Of a stretch of 64,000 nucleotides of DNA, positions 38,286-50,131 are shown piece by piece; position 1 is the first letter of the stretch; every line of letters starts with the position of its first letter. The DNA is from Lethocerus indicus (Eukaryota > Arthropoda > Insecta > Hemiptera > Belostomatidae): contig JACDQD010000010.1 of assembly GCA_019843655.1 (NCBI GenBank), positions 8,725,637 through 8,789,636 on the forward strand. The letters are read 5' to 3'. The notes under the pieces are model-generated. The model saw nothing but the letters and a program-made list of their open reading frames with translations, was not told the origin of the DNA and searched no databases. Position numbers and translations under genes: made by a program.

Positions 38286-41200
38286 ACCATTGAAAGCAGT
38301 GAAAATATTAACATTTGCCACGTTTCTGCATATACAAGTTTTAAAAACTCTATATTAAGAAAAATAGATTTTGTTAGAAATTCCTGAAAAACTGGCAGTG
38401 TATATGTTTACGACTGTATTACTGTGTTATTTTTATTTGAAACACTACGTATGCCGAGGAAATGGACGTGTTTGGTATTGCTGAGGAAATTTGTTTAATT
38501 ATTTAAATTTGGGTGCAAAATTGAAACAAAGGCCAAGACGATATCAGAGCTATATTTAGTTAAAAACAGTTCGCCTCTCCTTTTTCCGTCTTAAGACTCA
38601 TTAATTCCACGACGACGGAGTGTTCGACGCTGAGTTGTTTCGAGGCCGAGAGAAGATTTGAGACTTGGAGAAACGACTGAAATATTCAATGGCCGTGGGG
38701 GTGGGATATTTATAATTTAATTGGCGGAACTGAGAGCCAGGTTCCACCAGTTGCTCGGGCGTAGGTTTCAAGTGGTTCGGTGTCTCCAATCTCTACGATC
38801 GGATACCTTGAGGGGACGAAATCAAAGGTGCAGGCAGAGTCGATTTAGCAAATTTATAGATAGGTATAGATGTATAAGAACGACCTAAGGATGGAAGGTA
38901 ACATTTGGAGGCGCGGGAAAAATATTTTACCGGAATGATTCTGGTCCCTTAAATGAATAGAAAATTTAGGTCACTGTAAATTACAGAGTTGAAACGGGGA
39001 ATTAGCAATATTTTTTATGGAGTTTTATGAGACATAATGTTATCCTAAACAGTGAACAGCGCTTAACGTAGGGTTGTTCAGAATATCCGGATTGTGCTGT
39101 ATCCATCGGCGATCGGAAATTTATAATTCTTGGGATGTAGGATCTGAGAACGGAAAAGGGACGCTATATCGGCCGGCTAATAAACCTAATATGGAATTGA
39201 GGGACCCCGTTCGAGTTGTACTCTCTCCTTCTGCCCGGCACGTTTATATTGGATGCCGATCTCGCTCCATCCCCCACGTCAAGCCGACCGACGATATTGT
39301 ACTTTCCATGGAGCACTTTCTCGAATAATGGCACGATAAATTCAAGCAATGTCGAATATATATGGGGCGGTTTTTGGTTTACAATTGACAGGTCATTACA
39401 GGAAAATGTGAATGCTACCTCCATACAGAAATAAATTATGTTGCAAGCCTATAAGCGTATTCGGTCGAATAAAATTAATAAATAAAATATTAATAAGAGA
39501 AGCGAGGCTAATTAACACAGATATTCCGATTATATACCGGGCGATAATAAAATTCCTCTTCGGTGACACAAATTTCGACCAGAATCAGTCGAGTCTGTGA
39601 GCAAGGTCCTTTTACGAGGCAATTTTTTTTACGATGTCCAGAATTTCTGGATACCGCCCTCCGACGTCGCACAAAGGTGGGACGGGGCGCACCGACCGAG
39701 GTGGAGTTTTCAAACGGATAGCGGACTTAATACAGAGGGAGGATATTAATCATGTTCCATTTCTGGAGGAGCGGGAGAGGGGGGAGGCCGCTCGGTTTCT
39801 GGGATATGGGCGGGAGCGAGGCATGAAACATGTATGAGAGGAAGGGGCCCCGCCGGCGAACGCACAGGGAGCGGTGTACCGCCAATAAAACACTCGCCCG
39901 TTTCATTTCCATCGGTTCTGGTAGGGGGCCCCATGAATCTTGCTCCTATTGTAGGGGGGGGGGAGGGGGGTCGGCGGTTTCCTAAAGCCCCTAAAGCATA
40001 GCCGGCCGATGATGAGTATTGGCCCCGGGCCCGCCCCCCTGTCCCGCCCACGCTCAATCGACTGTTATACGCCCCCGGGGCTAATCGTCCCCTTCATACT
40101 GTCTCCATTGTACTCCGCACCCACCAATATAGATCCTCCCCCATCTATTGATGTCCCTTATCCGTCCGTCCGGCTATATTTCGCCCCGATATCACTTTTA
40201 TTTACCGTCCGAATCACTTCCGAGCCGTTACCAGTTTCGCGCTTTCCCTTCTGTTTCACGGCGCTTTTCGACCCTTCCTCGTCCACCCACTATTATATTA
40301 TTTCAGTCTTAAATGAGACGAATAACGGGTCGATAAACGTGGTAATTAATTAACAAACGAATATCGATTTCTACTCCCTGAATTACGCTGATCCAACCAA
40401 TCAAAAATAACATAGATTGAAATCATATCAGCTCTTCCTAGTGCGCACGAAGTGCTGAAATTTCGACGACAACACAAAACCCGTGCGCCGACCCGAAAGA
40501 ACACTAATTTTACCGCGGGAAATTACTTAGCGAAAGGGCCGAAACCGTACGGGACGCAAAGGCATACATTAACGGCACCAATCGGGCGTTTAATACATCT
40601 CTCCACTCCGCCACCGCCTATGATTATAAAGTCAATCTGCTATAATTAGACGCGTGGCTAATTCATTCCGGGCCCATGACCCGGTTCCCATTAGGTCCCC
40701 GATTACCGTCACGGGACATGAAATTACCAACGATCGCCCCTTTAAAACTGACGCCTTTAAATGTCACATTTTAGAGGGAATAATACAAATTTAATTTAAT
40801 TCTAGGCTAATATAACACGGGCTAATATAAAACAGGGTATTTATACATAATAAATACCAGGGACTTGTTGTCTCCAAAGTGGAAACTGGACTATTCAGTG
40901 ACCGAAAAAAAATATATCCTCAACTTTCCAATATTTGTTCAATGGTATTGTGTCGTGGCTAGTCGTATAATCAAATAGATGAAATGCGGTTATAAAGGAT
41001 ACTGTTATTAATTTCATATAAATGCAGGGTAAATAATGTCAGGCATTCCTACATACTGGGGTATGATATTCCCAAACAGTGAAGTACTATCATGGTGCAT
41101 CGTACGCGTTCTGTGTATCGCACAACGCATTCGGATAATTTAATTTAAAGGTTTTTGTACAGTCCATGTATTGTTTGTATATTTCACAGACTTTAATCTT

Positions 41201-41857
41201 AATATTTTGATGAATTATTCAAATGAATTGAGCTTGTTATTATGGCACTTCTCAGGTTGTGACTACAACGAGCAAATTCTGCCGTTACCTTGACGATAGC
41301 CTAGACCCCGGTACTGTAGAATCCCCGCAGTTGGTGATTTTATTTCGGTACCGCCATTACGCCCTCTGTAATTGGAGCGGTCAACGCGCGGTCCCAAATC
41401 ATCACCAGTATAAACACCGCCGATCATTTCGGCCCGAGCGTTCATTACAGCGCCAAATTTAGACCGCCCGCTTTCGTTGCCCGACCAATTTAACCGGGAC
41501 GCGACCGGAAAATATTAATTTACGCGATCAGACGGCGGTCCACATCGCGAGGAGGCAAAAGAAACACCCCGGAGTTCACACTGAGCGGTTTTACGACGTA
41601 TAAAATTCAGAGATTAATTTAACATGGATTTTCGCAAGCCGTGACTCTAAGATCAGGTTATTATTAGTGATACAGGTTTTGAATATTATAGATACTTTTC
41701 CGTTAGCCAGATCGCCAGATAATGTAGAATTCCGCCAAATTTCTTACAATCATAAGGGGAACGTTCGTTTGGGGCCATGTGCTCTATTCTCTGAATTCAT
41801 TCAAAACAAAGCACGTTTTCCTTTTTTTCTCCAATCTTAATTTTTGTAAAAAAAAAG

Positions 41858-42109
41858 ATGAAAATTGGGGATTTAGCTAGAACTGAAAAAGATGCAGCCT
41901 TTTTTCAAGAGAAAGGTATATTGGTAAAGAATGCAAAATGGGATCAGAATCATGAAATGGTTCTGTCTTTTTGTGACGGAGTACATTGGCGATGCAATCT
42001 TTCAACATGCCGCGCGAAGAAGAGCATTCGCAGTGATACGTGGTTCGAATCATCCAGATTGAGTTTTCTAGCATCTTTGAAATTTATTTACGGTGGAGTG
42101 AAGAGATGA
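41858..42109 (+). pseudogene. Merlin / ISXO2-type transposase N-terminal fragment
   Basis: An 83-codon open frame resembles the N-terminal zinc-ribbon and linker of ISXO2-like (IS1595/Merlin) DDE transposases. After a D-A-x-x-F-x-x-x-x-G-I-L segment (residues 12-22) comes H-E-M (32-34), then WRCNLSTC (44-51, a C-x4-C pair), then SIRSDTWFESSRLSF (56-70), and FIYGG (76-80) where family members usually have FIY-x-W. The usual first zinc-binding Cys before the GH-M motif appears as Trp28. The catalytic DDE part is absent: the frame stops at 42109. It is therefore a broken remnant in intron A-B, or less likely an exon of a captured gene. The family call is from memory of the motif, without a database search. 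Confidence 0.72.
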
Positions 42110-42118
42110 CAGTCAAAT

Positions 42119-42168
42119 GGTGTAAAACACCATATCATATTGTGTGTGGTGTAAAACACGATATCATA
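42119..42168. repeat. Two-unit tandem of a 21-bp sequence next to the Merlin fragment
   Basis: Copies at 42119-42139 and 42148-42168 differ at one of 21 bases (C versus G). Each begins with ggtgtaaaacac; the first copy closes a 5-bp palindrome (ggtgt-aaa-acacc). They start 10 bp after the stop of the transposase fragment. They could be part of the same element, but no matching end was found upstream. Confidence 0.7.
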
Positions 42169-43288
42169 ATTCAGTTGGCGACATTTGCGCCCAGCTAACG
42201 GAAAAGTACATATAAATAATAGTACCCGTGTTAAAAAACATAAAATTTTATTATAATATTAATAATTCATACAGGCAAAAATTTGTTACTCCATAGTAGG
42301 GATAATGATAAACCTCATCAGGTAATTATAATTAATTTTTCAGTTGGTCTTAATGTTCGATTACTCTAATCTCTATAATTGAAAAGAATACTTTGCAAAG
42401 AAATATCCATTCTATCGGGTAGCTGATAATGAAGTGACAATTGATGTTTGGTGGGCGAGCGTTCCAAGAAAACACGGTCATGCGGGAGCGAGGTGAACCT
42501 TTTTAACGGGATTAAAATGGAACTGTCCTAGGACAGAATACTTGATGCCCTTGCCCAGGGGAAATTAAACGTTTCGGCATTCTCGAGACTTATCGCGCCG
42601 TACGGCTCCTGTATTTCCCAGGGCAATTCATTAGATATTTAGGTATTTTCTCCGCGAATTATCCCCGATATAATTTTGCCGACGCAAGACGGAATATTTT
42701 GTAAACAATGGACAGTACGTGTAACAAATAGGTTATTAAATTTAATTACCTCTACCCGACGGTGCCCCTTAGTTGTATTTATGCAGCAAGAGCCATTTGC
42801 GACTGAATGTGTATTCAGTGCCAGTGCAGCTAGCTCAGAGGACAGAGAAAATAGTTGAAAACGTGTCTGGCAAAACGGTAGAGATATACGAAAGTCAATG
42901 CTGCAAAATTGGTTTCGTTCTAAGAAAAATAATTCCAGTAAACTATCAGGTTTCCACGTTTCCGTCGTGAAAATACACGCTGAGAGTAACAGTACAGAAG
43001 GCGTTTTGAAAACATGCTTTTTTAAGGAATGGAGAGACCTGTAATAACGTAATTACAATTTTTCATAATAGCTGTACATATCAGGCTCGGGAGGGGGGGG
43101 GTTAAATCGGACCATGATACTGAACCACATTTTTTCTCATCTAATTAGGAAGACCGATATCTTTTGCTCAGAATGTCAAACCAGACGATGGCAGTGATCG
43201 ACTAAAAGCGCCAGTGGCTGTATTCTCACTTATAAAGTATGACAACTTAGGGAAGGAAAATTCCGATGTCGCCGGCGACAGAGGTTTT

Positions 43289-43372
43289 ATATAGCTCACT
43301 GGTTAAAGTGATGGACCGTAAACGGCTCTGGGAACGGCCCCAATTCTCCGGTGGCAGGCTGAATTCCGGTAG
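43289..43372 (+). repeat. Possible tRNA-derived (SINE-like) sequence
   Basis: tagctcactggttaaagtga (43296-43315) resembles an RNA polymerase III A box as in tRNA D-arms, and ggctgaattccgg about 60 bases later resembles a weak B box. A tRNA fold with proper acceptor stem is not visible, so it is not called a tRNA gene. It may be a decayed SINE head or chance. Confidence 0.28.
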
Positions 43373-45158
43373 ACTGAAAATTTCAACTGATTAGGCGAGT
43401 GGAGGAGGTCATTAACTCAAGCCTTGTGAGTTGGAAAATATAATTTTTCTTAGTCCAATAATTAATAGTCCTAGGCTAACTGGCTGGAAGAGGTATAAAA
43501 ACACTATCATTTGATTGAATAGCCGAACTGAAAATCACCTCCATTGTTGAGTTTACTGACCTTTTGAAACTTTTTTATATTTTATAATCTCCCCGATAGG
43601 GCGCAAAGATTTTAGCTAAAAATTGATCCGTTTTTAAATCTAAATTTATTAATTCAAAAAATCATCTTGGGAGTTTATATAAGGGGCTAATGCGTAAAAA
43701 TATCCGTCGGTACATATGTATGTCAGTAAATTCCCCCATCCCTTTTACTATTATGGCTTTAATTGGACATTCCTCTATGGCGGATGATGAAAGCGGATCC
43801 TCCACTCGACTCTATTCCGGCCGCAGACGGGACATAAAGCCGGTAGCGATTTTGAATGCTCTTACACGAGTGCTCTCCCGATAATTGCGGTCCGGGGGTT
43901 TCTCGCCGTAAAGATATGCGGCCTACAAAAATTGAATCGGCGATATTTCCCGTCTTAATGGGAATGTTAAAAAGGGCGGCCTTTCGGGCCGCATTTCGAA
44001 CGGCTATAGACGCGGCGTCGACGAGAGAACGCCTCTCGTTTAACGACGTTAGCGCCCCGGGAAGGAGTCCCCTTGTATTTTCGGTGCCGGATATTGAAAT
44101 GAAATCATGTCGCTCCCCGGGACGTAATCCACTTCCGACGACCCTCCGCGAAGAATACTGATGTAGTTTGTCCTCCTAGAAATTAAGCGCCGGAAAACAT
44201 TTTTTAATTCCATTTTTCTAATTTTCCCCTTTTTTTTATTACTTCGTCCAGGGAAAACTTCGAAAATGGGAATTGGATGCGATTTACGCCTACATGGGCA
44301 AAGTTGAAAAAAGCCTTTTGCCAAAAATTCAAGTTCCTGTATCGCTTCAAGTAATAATCCTATTACGAGCTTAGGGAGAACAAAAAAAAGGGTTGGGTAG
44401 TAAGTAGTCTGCTTCTTCAAATTCAAAGAATTATCGCCCACTTTATTTAACTCAGTTCTTTAATAAATTTTAATAGACATCTGGTGATAATAAATCTAAT
44501 TTTAGTTCTTGCTTTCTTATGTGTTTAGGTCTTGTATCCTTTGAAAGAATTGTTAATCAATTAAAATTATCAGTCCAATCATAACAGCAAATGGATGACC
44601 ATACTATGAAATTATTTTATAGATATGCCCAAAAGTAGCGAAGATGTATTTAATCTAAGATTAAGTATAAATTGCCTAATAAGTGAAGAATTAAGTAAGG
44701 AATTTTTATTCGCGAAGGAAAGTTGTAAGTCTCAATAAAAACATAGCGTCATTCGAAACATCAGTCAATTCCCCCTCATGGGAGCCCAATTGAAAGTACC
44801 GGCGACAAATGGGCCCGCGCGAACCCCCAATATTATACCGATCCCAGGGTAGGTCTGTACCCAATGAGCGGGATATTTCAAGAGGGAGAGACCGGCAGAC
44901 CGGAGGGGCTGGGAGGGAGAAGGAGCGGAGGGTTATGTTATTAGATTTCGTCTGGGTAAACAAACTTATAAATCGGGTGGAAAGAGACGTCCCCGGACCC
45001 GGCCATGTCAACGGCACCGAGCTTACTTCGCAGAACTGCAGAAACATCAGAGCATTTTATTCCCCGTTAAAAATACGTATTCCTTTACGGGCCATTATAT
45101 ACAATTTCGAGCAAGCTCAATCAATGTAATTGGCCGGGAATCCACAAGAGGTGATTGT

Positions 45159-45174
45159 TTAGGTTAGGTTAGGT
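45159..45174 (+). repeat. Short TTAGG telomere-type run
   Basis: Three complete TTAGG units plus T. This is the insect telomere unit. It lies 92 bp before the start of the jockey-type copy at 45266. Too short to exclude chance. Confidence 0.6.
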
Positions 45175-45265
45175 AATCGAATAGCACATACTGCAACACA
45201 AATTTATTGAAATAGGAATCAGGTACTGTATCGTATTTACCTCGTCAATAGACAACAGGATTTTC

Positions 45266-45846
45266 AAATATAATCCCACGTGGACTCCCCCAACCCGACT
45301 TAAAGAATCGACTTTAAGACCATTACTAAAACGGACATCAAAATTGACCTTCAGTAACAAACTGACAATATACAAAGTGATACTTAAACCGACATGGACA
45401 TACGGTACAGAGCTATGGGGTTCCACCGAGACATCCAACATCGCTCGCATCCAGAGATTCCAGTCAAAAGTCCATCGTACCATCCTTAATGCTCCCCGGT
45501 ATGTTTCTAACCACACAATCCACCATGACCTCACAGTCGACAGTCGACGAAGTCGCAAAATCCCGGTCCCTGAAGTTCCACTCCCGCCTTTCTCCTCATC
45601 CTAATCCACTCGTTCAGTCCCTTTCCTCTCTTACCCATCCATTAACCCCCCCTCCCCGCGACGGCTTAAACGCCGCTGGCCTACAGATCTTCTTAGCCCT
45701 TAGTCCATATTTGTTCTTGTGTCAAAAGTGCCATCTTTGGGTGGTTTCTTTTATCACGACATACATGTGAAGAAGAATACATACAGCATTTGTACTTATT
45801 ACATTCAATGTTGATTGTACAAAATAAAAAGTATTTAAAAAAAAAA
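45266..45846 (+). mobile_element. 5'-truncated jockey-type LINE, reverse transcriptase C-terminal end
   Basis: The start encodes, in one frame, a stretch beginning NPTWTPPTRLKES and reaching LTIYKVILKPTWTYGTELWG, then SNIARIQRFQSKV, LNAPRYVSNHTIHHDL. The motif K-x-I-L-K-P-x-W-T-Y-G-x-x-L-W-G followed by IQRFQSKVLR and NAPxYVSNxTIHxDL is the conserved C-terminal end of reverse transcriptase ORFs of the jockey clade. Downstream, a frame shift gives the HSRLSPHPNPLVQSL part. A 3' untranslated tail shared with the other copies (gccatctttgggtggtttc) follows, then AATAAA-like sequence and an A run ending near 45846. Only the terminal ~0.58 kb remains; the rest is lost by 5' truncation, as is usual for LINE insertions. 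It lies antisense in intron A-B. Confidence 0.88.
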
Positions 45847-48800
45847 TTCAGTAAACCGAGTAACCGAGTACGCCGAGTAATTTCACTCGCCCCACCATAG
45901 TTTGTTACTAACAGAAATCAGTATTGGCAAAGTGTATTAACGACGAGATACCAAATCCGATCACGAACCGAGCCGTGAACCCTAACGGAACCTGGAGTTT
46001 GCAGTGGTTCGAAGCTGATCTGAGTTCCAAGTCAATAAATCGCCAAGCTATAGATATTACGCAGAAAACAGTTTAATAATACTCTGATTGGCGGGCATAA
46101 ACAACGGCTCGAATTACATAGCTCAGGGCAAGCCGCAACTCGGAATAGATTGTAGTTAAGGAAATGGAGCCCTTCTTAATCGAATAAGTTTCCCCGCTGG
46201 GATTATAATAGATGAGAATATAACAGAAAATAACCGGAATCGGTTTTTTTTTCTCGGATATAAATTGATTAAAAACTGTTTTATGGGAGGTTGGGTTTTT
46301 TTTTCTCTCCAAAGAAAGCGATTCCCAGGTGGGAAGAAGGCTAATCCTTAGGAAATTAAAAAAAACGTTGAGCCCCGGGGGACTTCATTCTCGTACCGCC
46401 CGTGCAAAATCGGAAGTTATGGTTGACTCTCCATTATAACCAATCCGCCCCCCTCCCCACACACAGAGAGGATCCTATTAATAAGATCGGATTTATTTTC
46501 TACCCTTTTTGTCTCCTTTCAGCATTGTCGGTCCGATAAATTTTCATCGAAACGTATAACAAGAAATTGGAGAATTGGAATTTACATTTAGAAAACGCGG
46601 GAAAAACGTTTTCTCTATCTAAATATATCTGTAAATAAAGGAACTAAAATTAATAAAAAGTACTAATAAAATAACAAAATATTAATAAAATAAAATAAAA
46701 AATTATAAAGCAAAATTATTCTAATTATATAATATAAATTTTTAATTTTTTTGTACATAGCATCCAATTAAGATCAATGGACTTGGTAAATGTAATGTTA
46801 ACTCTCCAAAATTTGTCCCCGAGCATCACACCAATATAAATTTCATTAATGCATATGGAATTTCATCTGAATTCCATCGGTAGTTGAAACATGTTTGGTT
46901 ATAAATTTCCAAATTCCCTGTAAATCTGGGGTGAACTGAATCGAGAGAATCTAACAACTGGACGGCCTTTGCGGTCGGGTTGGTCGCGGCGGGATCGGGC
47001 CCCGAGGCAAATTCTGACACCGCTCAAATTGATTTAACATTTGTAAAATCCATTTGTAAATTTGGAATTTTGAAACTTCCAACGGCAATCACATTTCCGC
47101 TCGAATTTCGGCGTCACCCAGGTGCGATAGTAAAGCGTGCGGGCGGTTTTGCGAGGCGCTATTCGAAAGTGGGCTCCGCGACAGGTTCGGGATCCTAAAA
47201 TCCGCGGATAATAAGACCGGTATTATCGGAAGCCAGATTCCCATTCGTATCTGAAATGTTCTACAGCCGAACACACCTTTGCAAACATTTTCCGTAACGA
47301 CAATACACTATTGCGGTATACCACTGGTGCTGTACTCGGTACACTCTGAATATTCAATTTTTCGTTGAACCTACCCGTTACTGAAAACTTGGAATTAATT
47401 TACTTTAACTTTTGAACTTTAATCCAAATATTGACAGTTAATAACTTTTTTTAGAATCCCCGCTAGCTGATTAAAACGAATCTGGATATTCGATACAATT
47501 TTTAAATTACTGTCTCTGTACTGATATGTCTTTCTCCTGCATTATCAGGTTTTTACCTTCGTGCTGTATAGAAACACTATTGTACGATCCAACGTGTGAA
47601 TTCACGACTAAAAATAAACCTACTGAAGATTCTGTAAAATGTGAAACAAAAACAAATTATCAGTTTAGTGAAAAGTGTTTTTTTATAGTTGAAAAAATGG
47701 ATAAGCAATGAATTAAATGAACGTATTTGGCATTGAATTCAAATTAATTATTGCCGAGTGAACTGAACCGATGGACAAATATCTGGTCGGGTGATTCCGC
47801 CTGTTTCAATTAAGCAATTCTCACGCAATCAGATTAACTGTTAAAACAAACAATATTCATTTGGAATTATATGCAATAATTCTCAAATTTCGTGCGGTCA
47901 GTTCTGAAAGTAGATTATTTCGAATAAATATTTGGGGCCAATTTCAGGACGGATTAATTTATTTTTAACGGGAAATACATACGAGAGTGTCACTGTACCG
48001 GTTCCTAAAGTTAAGTTCTCCGCCCCCAACCAATGCTGTAAATTATTAAGTACACTTTCTATCATGAAGTACCGGTTTCATCCATTCAGCATGGACTTCA
48101 CATTATTGGTTTGCACAGCCACTGTAATAACGGTAAAGGGTATATGTATGCGGTGTGTAATTGTCATAATATATTAACAAAATATAAACATAATATCGGA
48201 TACTTATTTTACGAGCCTGTTAGTTTTATTTTCCCATTTTGAACAATATATCCTCGCAGTCTCCGAAAAATCGAAATATAATACATGGATACAGTGTGTT
48301 CGCCGAAGTTAGCGCAAAGAGTTGAGCAAACTCGATTGTAACGCCATAGAACTTGATTAGCCCGACTATTAAACGTAATCAGAACGGGGGCTTTCATGTC
48401 GTAATTTCATTAATTATGATAGGGACGGAAATCGAAAGACATCCCCGCGCTAAAAGCGCACCACGTTTTTCATCGTGTCCAATTGGATAAACGCTATGAT
48501 TAGAATCGATATAATTTAGCCATTTAACGAACGATTTATGAATTATAACATCATTATAAGTACTTCTCTCACACATATGATTGTCGTTAATATATTTTTA
48601 ATTAATTAAAATAGTAAATAATAATTGTTAACTTATTTTATAAGCAATGTTTCTTTAGTGTTACGTACTTCATATTTTGTAATTAATTGCTCCCTATTTT
48701 GTGTTAGGTTTTGACACTTTTCTCCTACCCTTCTACGCGGTAAGACAACTATGCTTCAGCATGCATTAGCTGAAACGTCTCGGAGACGGTTTTTCTACTG

Positions 48801-50001
48801 GCATTGCAGCCACTAGTAATTTTAAAAAATCCGCGAACGACACCAACCCCTTTAAGTCAATATCCTTTTTGAAAGAAACACGAATTTTTAAATTTAAATT
48901 GTGTTAATTTGTATTATTTAAATTTGACATTGCTGGTCATGGCCTTGGGATGCCAATAAAAAATAATACCTATAGGTATAGTAGCTAAGTCAAATAATAA
49001 CCTTATTAACGTTGTACATAAAATACATATATATGGTTATAAAATGCTAAATATTTTTATTTATAGACATTAGCACTCATATTTTCGAAGAAACCGTGTT
49101 CAATTTATAAAAACCCGTTTGTGCGTCGTACAAGTAAAAAAGAATTTTTAAACGGTCCATTATCTCTCGGACAATCAATTTTCTCGGTTGGGTAGGATCG
49201 GCGCCCTCCCCCTGGATATTATTCCAACGGGGGGTCGGTGGCACCGGAATCTAAATTAGGCTTGTAAAGGTGGGTTCATATCGGGCGGTTAAATAACGAG
49301 GTGGCCGCAGCACCGCTCCGGCGGTGGAGGCGGTGGCGGGGGGCCAAATGTAGCGGAGGAAATGCGAGCTCGGCACCGCCCCCCCGCGGGTTCATGCATG
49401 GGATCACTTTACTCCCAGGCCAAATGGCGTGTAACTTAGCCGTTTTTATACTTCCGGAGTGGGCCGCACTCTAATAATAACCTGTATTTTTTTCGCGTGG
49501 TCTGCTCCGAGGCTGGAGTGAATCTCTTACTTACGGGGCGGAATTCGAGTTTTTACGTAGTATTTAAAAATATGCGGATACTCCGAAAAGGACAAATATA
49601 ACAGATATAGAGTAAAAACTTGCGAATATATTAATACGACAGGAAACCGAGCGTATTTTTAACATTACAAATTTTCCGTATAATTTCACAATTTTTTTTT
49701 TGTTAAATAATGTGGGTTGTTAGAATCGGTAAAAACAGTTTTTATTCAGTAAAAGAATAATCTGCGAGGTTAACTGGAATTATGAAAGGTATGAACGTCT
49801 CACGTTTTCGGCCCATTGGTAGAACGTTTCGGCATAACGTCATCCTCAGTAATTATTAAGGATTAAATAAAATATCGTAAAATATTATAAAATTTTATTT
49901 GATAAAGAAAGGGCTTTGATGTTCGTCGATAATCCCCGGTCGGTAATTGGGTATGACCAATGAAATAAAAACTAAATATAATAAAATTTTAAAAAACTCA
50001 C

Positions 50002-50131
50002 CGTCGTGCGAATCGTACAAGTAGATGATCCTCTTCCAGCCATAGTACTTGACCGTGTCTATGATGGCTTGGTGGTAGTCAGGCCGCATGCTTATGGCAT
50101 AGTCCAAGAAACCAGACGAAGGTGCGGAAAC
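50002..50131 (-). CDS. GluRIA: GluRIA-like glutamate receptor, exon A (amino-terminal domain)
   Basis: This internal exon belongs to an AMPA-type ionotropic glutamate receptor, a glutamate-gated cation channel subunit of neuronal membranes. On the minus strand it follows the acceptor ttgttacag and ends at the donor gtgagt. It holds 43 whole codons plus one base (phase 0 in, phase 1 out). The translation runs from VSAPSSGFLDYAI through MRPDYHQAIIDTVKYYGWK to IIYLYDSHD. The block with MRPDY, then a Y-G-W core and a hydrophobic IIYLYDS strand, is the pattern of the extracellular LIVBP-like domain of insect AMPA-type receptors. The last base completes a Gly codon with exon B at 32565, across a 17.4-kb intron. 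The exon before it was not found. The identity is recalled from the family, not searched; the paralogue GluRIB is the main alternative. Confidence 0.93.

Larger units (their letters stand above)
32566..50001 (-). other. Intron A-B of the receptor gene (17.4 kb)
   Basis: Bounded on the gene strand by gtgagt after exon A and ttttcag before exon B. It contains a jockey-type LINE remnant (45266-45846), a Merlin-type transposase fragment (41858-42109), a possible tRNA-derived sequence (43289-43372), GA-rich tracts at 32911-32998 and 37397-37457, a three-unit TTAGG run (45159-45174) and GC-rich islands near 37.7, 39.8, 43.9 and 49.3 kb. No other exon was recognised. Confidence 0.85.

Noticed and set aside
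40009..40353. A 114-codon plus-strand open frame
   Set aside because: Proline- and serine-rich translation from a GC-rich island, no known motif, no splice context.
42829..42845. Second A-box-like string (gctagctcagagg)
   Set aside because: No B box at a suitable distance and no tRNA fold.
48781..48799. Palindrome cgtctc-g-gagacg followed by a T run, like a bacterial terminator
   Set aside because: The window is eukaryotic and intronic; factor-independent terminators do not apply.
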